In this document: positions 33,820-64,000 of the stretch, one piece after another
Layout of the letters: each line of letters starts with the position of its first letter
Numbering within the stretch: the stretch's first letter is position 1
Assembly: GCA_002007465.1 (NCBI GenBank)
Contig: LNAC01000687.1
Span: 759,453-823,452, forward strand
Direction of reading: 5' to 3'
DNA length: 64,000 bases
From: Ailurus styani
Lineage: Eukaryota; Chordata; Mammalia; Carnivora; Ailuridae
Translations under genes and position numbers: made by a program
Notes under the pieces: model-generated
Databases searched by the model: none
What the model was told of the DNA's origin: nothing
The model's input: only the letters and a program-made list of their open reading frames with translations

Positions 33820-36379
33820 CCTGTCCTCTGTCCAGTCACCGCTCATGCCCGGCAGTCCCCTTCATCCACCCACCCACCGGGTGCTCCCCGAAAGGCCTTT
33901 TCTGAGACCTCCCAGCACTGCCCCTGTGTTCCAGAAGATCCATGGCCTGACCCCTGGCCCTCCCTGCCACCCAGGCACCTTCCTACTGGGTGGGAAGCAC
34001 AGCTACAGTCAGTGGCAACCCAGGAAGGGGAGATCTGTAGTCAGAAGAGGCTGGGGAGGGGACCATGCAGACCCCGGGAGAGGATGAAGGTTGGAAATCC
34101 ACCCCCCCACCCCAACCAGTGTGGGGTTTTCAGATGCAGTGTCGAGGGTGGGCTGCCAGGCTGCTGTCTATAAGAGGCTGGCTCCACACCCCCCAGGTTG
34201 GGTGTCTTCCCGCTGTCCTCTCTAGGCTTGCCTATCTGTGGATCGCCCCAAATGGCCAGGCAGCTGTAAAACACTGACTGGGCCCTTCCGGCAAACAGTA
34301 CAGCAGGAACAGGGGCGAAGCCAGGATGTGTGCCGGGCTTCAGCGGAGCTAGCGGCAGGGCTGTAAGCACGTTGCTATGGGAAAGAGCCACTTGTGCAGG
34401 TTGCCTAGAGAGTGCCTGGGCTGGGCTCCAGCCCCTTGGTCCTGGCTCTTCTGCCAGTCTCAGCACAGCTCTGTGCAGGGTCTGTGCTCATCCTGCTGGC
34501 CTGGCGGCCAGCCCAGACTTGTGCTGACCATTAGCACCTCTGTGCCAGCCCCTGCTGGAAGCACCCTGTGTAACCTTCCTCCTGTGAGTGGGGCCCCCGG
34601 AGAGCCAGTGCTGGCCTGGGCCAGGAACCTGGGGGCTGGGGGTCACAGGAAAGCAGAGCACACCAGAGCTATCTGTTACAGTCACTGAGAGCTCATTGCT
34701 TCCAGCCCCATTCTAGGCACTCTGAATTAATGCAGTGTTACTTTCTGCCAAAAGCCAGAACAAAAGAGAGCTGTGGATGGAGGTGGGGCCTGTAGGGAGG
34801 AGCACCAAGCCCAGCCCGTAGGGCTTGGCATCTGCCCCCAAACCTGGCCTTGGAGGTCTTGTCCAGAAATGCTTGGGCCAAATCCAATGGCAAGGATTCA
34901 CCTGGGTCTGGCCAGGCTCCCCACTGCGAGGAAAGGGAAGAACCTGAACACTGCCCTGAATCCCTGGAGTCACAGCAGAGCCAGGGAGTTGGACTTCAAG
35001 GGAGGCCGAACTATCCGGTAGTCTGAGCCCCTTGCAGTGGGATGGGTCCCATGGCCCAAAGGCCCTCAGTGGCCCCCCCATGGCAGCCCCCCTTGGGCCT
35101 GTGTAACAAAGGCCCACGAACAACCCTCAAATGCAAGACTATGATCCTGGGGCCTTGGTGGGGCTGCTAGAACAGGTCCTGGGGCCAGCCAGGCTGTTCA
35201 GACAGGAGCACAGGCCCCAGGCTACATCCCACATGAGCCCAGAGCTCTCTGATTCCGTCAGGCCCCAGGAATCAGCAGGATTCTGAAGGGAAGCTGCACA
35301 GTCCCAATGATGCAAATGGTCAAGGTGGGCAGCTTAAGGGCTCTGGGGAGTCTGGCTGCTGCTGCCTGACTTGTGCCAGGAAGGCCAGGGGCACACTCCA
35401 TTTGCCAGAGGTCAGGCAAGAGGGGCCAGCCTCCAACGCCACCAACCGCTCTGTGCCCCCTACCCCTTCCCTAGGGCTACTGTGCGACCTGACCCCACCC
35501 ATCTGTAGCCTCAGTTCCAGGCCACTGTTTCTGGGCTATTTATCAGCTTAAAGCCTACCCAAACCACTCTGCTTCCTCCTGCCCAAGGCCCCAGGTGCCA
35601 CACCCAGGTGGCCGTGTCACTCCAGCCTGCCTGCTTCCCCAGGACCCTTACTCTAGGCAGGGTAGCCAGATGGGCTCCGCCACTAATGCGAACAGCTCTT
35701 TCCTCCCCAAAGGGCAGGAATGGCATCCTTTCTACCTCCAGATCCCCTCAACCCTCGCAGGGGCTCTGGGGACATGTGGGAGAGTGGAACCAGCTGATGG
35801 CACAGCTCCCTTGACTGAGAATTCTTGCTGTTCTGAAGACTGGAAGTTGCCGCGGATCTGTCCAGTTCGAACTTCTCTGACCTGGATGTGGTAAAGCTAT
35901 CTCTGTCCAGGGCCCCTCAGCCAGGAAGGGTAGCGACCTTGCCCTTGCTATCTGCTCAACTCTCCCATTAGCCTGGGGGGGCAGGCATGTGCCTGTGGGA
36001 ATGGCAGAGGGGGAACAGGAGGCGAGGAAGGGTAAGAGGACGGCCGTGGGGTGGGGGTCCCAGGAGGCAGGCTCAGTCAGGAGGGTGGGCTTGAGCTGCT
36101 GCCAGGGCCAGGAGGACAGGAAGAAGAGGTGGGAGGGCAGAGCCAGGTCCCGGCTGGCATCGCTGAGTAGTTGGTGCAGGAACCGTGTGGAAATCCTGGT
36201 GCTGAGGTGCCCGGCCTCCACCCACTGCTCTCCAGGGAGTCCCTCCGGAGGCCACCCCCCATGCTTATTTACTGCTGGGCCTGGAGGTCGCCCAGGCACA
36301 GGAAAAGGCTCCTCTGCACCTACAGAAAGCTCAGGACAAAAACAAGGGCTGGTCCTATGACCACAGCCAAGACTGAGGC
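33820..36379. other. Short intergenic gap between CLDN5 and CDC45 3' ends
   Basis: Single-copy, GC-rich, with no recognised repeat or gene. It separates two convergent transcription units by about 2.6 kb. Confidence 0.5.
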
Positions 36380-36399
36380 AACAAAACTAAAATGAACGT

Positions 36400-36405
36400 T
36401 TTATT
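36400..36405 (-). terminator. CDC45: Candidate CDC45 polyadenylation signal AATAAA
   Basis: Reads GGAATAAAACG on the minus strand. It sits at the end of an AT-rich block (about 36.38-36.59 kb) that stands out from GC-rich flanks and looks like a mammalian 3' UTR end. Cleavage would fall near 36370-36390, leaving about 2.6 kb to the end of CLDN5. Confidence 0.5.
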
Positions 36406-37665
36406 CCATTAAAAACCAACTGTCCCTACATCTAAAACTATGTCCATAACTTAGAGTCTAAATAAAATCCAGTTAATATAAATAAAGAGGAGGTCATGTC
36501 TGGAGAGATCGAACTCTAGAGAAGAAAGAAAAGAAAAAATAAGTACATTTCAACAATTCTCATGTTTCTCTGAATTAAACAAATAAACAGCCGAGGCTTT
36601 CCCTCTGACCTGCTGGGCTTGCTTCTGAGTAGCCTCCACCACTCACAGGGGAAAGGGGTGGTGATCATGGGGGGAGAGTCACCCCAGAACCACTGAGGTG
36701 CCCACCGGCCTCACTGCACCCCTCTGGCTGGGTCCAGGCTGTCAGGTGCTTGAGAACCCCCAGGGCCTCATGGCCCTCCCCACCACATCACCCTTGCAGA
36801 CCCTGCCTCAGGCCCACTGGGCCCTCACAAGGCTTGTCCCCTTGCCTGGAGCGTCCCCCTACACTGCTCCTCCCCCTGCCTGGCTGGCCCACCCTGCACC
36901 AGTCTTGGTGACAGGACACACAGCAGTACTGGTGTCATCACTGAGCAGCCTGCAGGGGAGGGCGAGGCCTCAGACACCAGCGCCTACCAGAGAGCCCCCA
37001 CCAGTAACCTTTGATTTGGGTCAAAACTTACACCCTGCCCCATCCTAAGGCTTGGCTCTCATTGTCCAAGGGGTGTCAGCCCCATTTCAGGTGAGGAAAC
37101 AGCCACAGCCTGGTGAGGGACCCAACATAACTTGCTGAAGACCCAAAGGGTCTGAGCCCAAAGCCCCACCCCAAGCCCTTGCTGACCTTGCAAGAGGGAC
37201 TGTGGGCCCCTGAGGTCCCCTATACCATTCTCAGCAGAGCCCACTGAGGCCCCAACTGGGGAAGTGTCCCTCTACATCAGAACCTTGACAGGGCCCATCT
37301 GCCTCAGCAGTGACTCCAGCCCAGGGCTCAGGGAGAGGCAGGGCTGGGCATGGGCATCCACTGTGTGGGGGGCCCTGGGCCGAGAAGTGGGCACTAGGTA
37401 CAGAGAAGCCTCCCCCCCAGACTGTTTGCTGAGGGGCCCTTCAAGAAAGAGCTGGCATGTGTGGCGCCGGGAAGAGCCCCGGCCGGGGAGCCTCGCTGTG
37501 GACCGCCAGTGACAGCCTCATACTTGTGCAAGGCCCACAGAGACAACATTTTCTAGTTATCAGCCGGGTGGCTGCCAACAGCTTTGTTTTCTCCTAAGCC
37601 AAGCACGCAAAAGCCTGGATAGAAGCTTCTGTGGGCTCTAGCCCAGGGGCTGATCTAAGGCTGCA

Positions 37666-37693
37666 NCCCCCCCCCCCCCCCCCCCCCCCCCCC
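37666..37693 (+). repeat. N followed by a C27 homopolymer
   Basis: An ambiguous base at 37666 precedes 27 consecutive C. The N suggests uncertain consensus, so the real length may differ. It falls in the proposed CDC45 3' UTR, where the transcript would read G27. Confidence 0.95.
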
Positions 37694-38094
37694 GTCAAGG
37701 GTCACCTTCTCTCCCGGCAGTGCCAGGAGGCCTGCGTGTCACTCTGGTGCCCGGCCCATGGTGCGGTCAAGAGAGGGTAAATGCCAACTCTTGCTGAAGG
37801 GGTCCCAGGCACTTAATGAAATTAGCTCCTTCCAAAATGCCCCATTGTGGCACTACCACCAGCGCAGGGACAGACACCCTTGGGAAAAATGCCTTGGCCC
37901 CCAATCTCCTCAGGAGCCCTGCTTGGGTCTGAAAGACAAGTAGAAGCCTTGGCTTGAGAGAAAAAGCAGGGAATGAGGGGCCCTCTTTACACTTCAACAG
38001 GGCCGGCTTTGCGACAGCGCCCCCCTCCCCCGGCCTCCCCTGAAGCGCCCCACTGGAACTCTCCAGCACCCTCCCCCTCCCCCACATCTCACCC

Positions 38095-60314
<22,220 letters not shown>

Positions 60315-61479
60315 CTGATGCGGGGACAAAGAGAACAAAGGGCGAAACAAAGAAGCCAAGAATTTAACCCTGTAGCCCAAGAAGGTTCTGATGAGGCAGA
60401 AGCCACCGGGCACGGAACCAACTCCCCGAGGAAAAACATGGGTCATTCATTCCTATGTCCTGAGCTCAGGCTGGTCCTGGAGGAGGGAGAAACTGAGATG
60501 GGGAATGGCCAAGACTCCTCTGGTCCACTGGTACTGAGGACACCAGATTGCAGCCAGGAACAGATATTTTTCCAGTGCCTGCTCCCGTTACACCATCCAA
60601 GCACTCCATTGCCCACTCCAGCCTTCCACTGTCCCAACCAGTGTGATCCAGGATAAGTGCATCACCACTTCATACTGGCTTCCCCACCAGATTAATAAGC
60701 GCTAATGTTTCCTATATCCCTCCACGTGCCAGCCACTCTTCTAATTTGATAGGCACAATCCCTTTAGTTCTCACAGGAAAGGCATAAGGTAGCAAGGCAG
60801 GTTTGCAAATCTATGGTCCCAAGACTCCTGCTTCCAGAAAGATGGAAATTTTCCATCTAATTTTCCCCATATGTCCATGAAATAGATCTGAAAACCCTGT
60901 CAATATATATAAAGCAAACAAAGTAAGACTCGAGAAGGTGGAGAGGAAGGCCAACAAGCTGGGGATCCTAGGACCTGAGGAGTGAGGTGCAGATGAGTTC
61001 CCAGGTTTTCATTAGGGCTTATGTATCCCAGACTTGAAGCTGAAGAAGCCGGGAATCTGGAAACACCAACAGGCACAGAGGAAAAGTCCCCAACAAAAGC
61101 CAAAGACCCAGAGGAGCAGCCTCAAAAGACAGAAAACTTTGAGACAATAACTGGTCTACTCTAGCCACCACCACCAAAAACGCTGTGGCCCCACCCCTAT
61201 CCACCCAGCAGAGACCAAGTGGGAGCCTAGACTCCCACCCTGGTAAACATCTCCCACCTGTAACACCTCCACCTTTCACTTGCAACACCTCCCAACATGC
61301 TCAGTGGGGTGGTATCAGAGGAGGCCAAATAGTGAGCCTGGACATTCTTTGCCCAGTGGTAACAAAGAGCCACTCCTCTCACTGGCTAACAGAGGTCAAG
61401 TAGGGAAACTTGAACTTCTACCTCCACTTAGCTATAAAGGGATCATGCTGCCTACCCCTTGCTTTGCCAGAGTGATGTC

Positions 61480-62900
61480 AGAAAAAACAGATAAAATGGA
61501 AGGCTCAAATAAGACCCAGAATCTCAAAACATAACATAAAAATGTCCAGGTTTCATGTGAAAAGCACTCATCATACCAGGAACCAGGAAGACCTCAAACT
61601 GAACACAAAAAAAGGAAAGCCATAAGTGCCAACACCAAGATGACAAAGATGTTAGAAGTATCTGACGAAGATTTTAAGGCAGCCATCACAAAAATTCTTC
61701 AATGGGCAATGAGAAACATAGCTGAAACACATGAAAAAAACAAAACAAAACAGGAAGCTTTCACAAATAGGTAGAAAAATAGAGAAGAACCAAAGAGAAA
61801 TTTACAACTGCAAAGTATAATAACTGAAATAGAAACTCAGTAGTTGGACTCAAGAACAGAATGGAGGAACAGAGAAAAGAACCAGCAGATACAATGAGAG
61901 AAATTATCCAGTCTGATCAAGAGAGAAAAACAGGGCGCCTGGGTGGCTCAGTGGGTTAAAGCCTCTGCCTTCGGCTCAGGTCATGATCTCAGGGTCCTGG
62001 GATCGAGGCCCATATCGGGCTCTCTGCTCAGCAGGGAGCCTGCTTCCTCCTCTCTCTCTGCCTGCCTCTCTGCCTACTTGTGATCTCTCTCTCTCTCTCT
62101 GTCAAATAAATAAATAAAATCTTAAAAAAAAAAGAGAGAGAGAGAGAAACAGACTGGAGAAACAAACAAACAGAACCTCACTAACATGTGAGCCTATAAC
62201 AAAAGATCTACCCTTCATGTCAGTGGTGTCCTGGAAGGAGAGGAGAAAGAGGATTGGCTGAAAACCCACTTGAAGAAATAATGGCTGAAAATGAAGAAGT
62301 ATGGCTCAATATTTGGCAAGAGACATAAACGTACAGATTCAAGAAGCTGACTGATCCCAATAGGTTAAACCCAAAGAAATCCACACCAAGACACATTGTA
62401 ATTAAACTTCTGACCATTAGAGCCCCCAATTTTTTTAAATCTCAAAAACAGCAAAAGAAAAATGACATCTTACTTTTAGGATAAAACAATTTGAACGGCA
62501 GCAGATTTCTCACCAGAAACCACAGAGGCTGGAAGAAGGAGCATAACACTTTCAAGGGCTGACAGAAATGAACTGCTAACCCTGAATCCCACACACAGTG
62601 CAAATATCTTTCAGGAATGAAGAGGAAAATCAAGAATTTCTCAGAAAGAGGAAAACTAAAAGAATTTACTGCCAGCAGATTGCCTCTAAAAAAACGAAAA
62701 AAAAAATATGGTTAAAGGCATTTCTATAAACAGAAAGAAAATGACAAAAGAAGAAACCTTGGAACATCAGGATGGAGGAAAGAACATGCTGAGTAGAAAC
62801 TGGGTAAATACAATAGGCTTCCCTTATCCACTTGAGTTTTATACTCATGTTCCATTGTTGAAGCAAAATTTATCCCATTGGGCTAACTCATGTGGATCTA
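61480..62900 (+). mobile_element. Old L1M/HAL1-type ORF1 region
   Basis: Phrases such as GAAGATTTTAAGGCAGCCAT, GATTCAAGAAGCTGACTGAT and AACCCAAAGAAATCCACACC match the ORF1 part of old mammalian L1M or HAL1 elements. The exact family is uncertain. The region is broken by the SINE at 61933-62132 and by stops in all frames. Confidence 0.6.
61933..62132 (+). mobile_element. CAN-SINE, mustelid-like subfamily, in an old L1M/HAL1 copy
   Basis: GGGCGCCTGGGTGGCTCAGTG to CAAATAAATAAATAAAATC. The head is almost consensus, suggesting a recent insertion. Confidence 0.92.
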
Positions 62901-63121
62901 AATGTACACAGAGGCTATTTGTAAGGAACTTACATTATAAATAGAGGAGAGTAAGAGAAGTAAAGGAATCTAAGATTTCTCCATGTATAGCCTGTTTTCT
63001 CTAAATCTCTTTGAGCATGCACCCTTATCAATAAAAGTATTTCTGAGACTATATCTTGGATACAAGTGTATTTATAAATCACGCAGATTTAATTACATTT
63101 GAAGTATTCTCAAAAGTGTTT

Positions 63122-63299
63122 GGGCGCCTGGGTGGCTCAGTTGGTTAAGCATCGGCCTTTGGCTCAGGTCATGATCTCAGAGTCCTATGATGGAGTCCCA
63201 CACTGGACTCTCTGCTCAGCAGGGAGTCTGCTTCTCCCTCTCCCTCTCCCTCTCCCTGTGTGCTCCCCCCCCAAATGAATAAATATAACCTTAAAAAAA
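63122..63299 (+). mobile_element. CAN-SINE
   Basis: GGGCGCCTGGGTGGCTCAG to CAAATGAATAAATATAACC, with a (CTCCCT)n body. Confidence 0.88.
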
Positions 63300-63515
63300 T
63301 AGTGTTAATTTTTATCAAAATCAGATATATAGACCTAAACTTGGATGACAGCAAGTGCAAAGTTAGAGGAGCAAGTAAAATTTCTCCATGGACACAGTGA
63401 TAAATACTAGAAAATTGGACTGGTCTCCAACGTCATTCAAAACAAAACAGAAAAAAAAAGGGGGGGTGGGGTTCCTGGTCTAGGTTAAAAGACAATTAAG
63501 AGAATAGCTGACTAG

Positions 63516-64000
63516 GAGGAGCGGCAAGATGGGGGAGGAGTAGGAGACCGATTATCATCAGGTCCCAGGAATTCACCCAGAGAGCTATCAAACCATTCTG
63601 AACACCTACAAATTCTACCGGAGATTGAAGAGAAGAAGAGCAGCAAGTCTAGGAACAGAAAATCGACCACTTTCTGGAAGGTAGGACGTGCGGAGAAGTG
63701 AATCTGCGGCGACGGGAAGATAGACCCCGGGGGGAGGGGCCGGCTGCCGGCAAGGGAGCGAGCAGCGGAGCACAGACTCGGAACTGTGAGAAGTCGGCTC
63801 CACTGAGGGACATCGCCCCAGTGACCAAGCGGGGGGTGAAGCCCCTGCAGGGACAGTGTGGTCTCAGGACCCACGGGGACACAAAAAGACCAGGGGTGTC
63901 TGAGCGCGACCGAGCTCCCAGGTCTCAGAGAGAAGCCGGCGGGAGAGACGGAGCTGAGCTGAGGTGTCTCTCAGCTCGGGGTTACCTTGGGCTGGGATCT
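63516..64000 (+). mobile_element. 5' end of a relatively young carnivore L1 (5' UTR), cut by the window edge
   Basis: The block starting GGAGGAGCGGCAAGATGGGG and containing CCACTTTCTGGAAGGTAGGA is the 5' UTR of carnivore LINE-1 as I know it. It holds a CAAGATGG motif at 63525-63532, matching the YY1 site at the start of L1 promoters. Most L1 copies are 5'-truncated, so an intact 5' end suggests a full-length or nearly full-length element continuing past 64000. It sits in a CDC45 intron in the opposite orientation to the gene. Confidence 0.8.

Larger units (their letters stand above)
36380..38094 (-). other. CDC45: Probable CDC45 3' untranslated region
   Basis: No coding continues past the stop at 38095. 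The nearest good minus-strand AATAAA is at 36405-36400, so the terminal exon may carry a 3' UTR of about 1.7 kb. The stretch is single-copy GC-rich DNA with a MIR-like patch near 37.05-37.10 kb and a C27 run next to an N at 37666. A shorter 3' UTR using a non-canonical signal cannot be excluded. Confidence 0.45.

Noticed and set aside
37660..37700. Possible assembly gap at the N
   Set aside because: Only one ambiguous base is present and flanking sequence is continuous. Better described as a homopolymer call problem.

Overview
This is nuclear DNA from a carnivoran mammal, most likely a musteloid such as a mustelid. More than thirty tRNA-derived CAN-SINE (SINEC) copies carry the carnivore signature: a GCCTGGGTGGCTCAG box A region and a TC-rich body ending in AAATAAATAAAATCTT. 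Many belong to a subfamily with a CTCTGCCTACTTGTGATCTC body that I associate with mustelids. The species call is inference. The Carnivora call is well supported by sequence.

Two real protein-coding genes are visible. CLDN5 (claudin-5) lies on the + strand as a complete single coding exon at 32487-33143, inside a CpG-rich block of about 31.9-33.4 kb. CDC45, the CMG helicase subunit, lies on the - strand. Thirteen consecutive exons between 60314 and 38095 join in frame, with GT-AG borders throughout, into the C-terminal 404 residues. That is residue 163 to the stop if the total is 566. The first exons and the promoter lie beyond base 64000. The two genes converge tail to tail, as in the human 22q11.2 region. 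CLDN5 makes a tight-junction strand protein of endothelium. CDC45 is a replication factor. They are neighbours but not functional partners.

Layout. 0-5.6 kb: old L1, three ERV LTR-like fragments, a DNA-transposon fossil and SINEs. 5.6-8.3 kb: SINEs, mostly single-copy DNA and a MER5-like element. 8.3-12.5 kb: broken L1 pieces. 12.5-14.2 kb: single-copy sequence with no gene recognised. 14.2-17.4 kb: an old L1 carrying eight nested SINEs. 18.4-26.6 kb: a large, mostly antisense L1 accumulation with SINEs. 28.1-31.9 kb: almost repeat-free GC-rich DNA upstream of CLDN5. 32-34 kb: CLDN5. 36.4-38.1 kb: likely CDC45 3' UTR, with an AT-rich candidate polyadenylation region. 38.1-60.3 kb: CDC45 exons and introns with a MaLR-type LTR, SINEs, microsatellites and an antisense L1 at 48-50 kb. 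60.3-64 kb: a large CDC45 intron with an L1M/HAL1-type ORF1 region and, at the right edge, the 5' end of a relatively young carnivore L1.

I found no undescribed biological system. The most useful second looks are an in-frame stop upstream of the CLDN5 start, two C27 homopolymers (one in a CDC45 intron near an exon with a weak donor), the young L1 5' end antisense to CDC45, and an unexplained 61-codon open frame behind a good splice acceptor near 10.73 kb.
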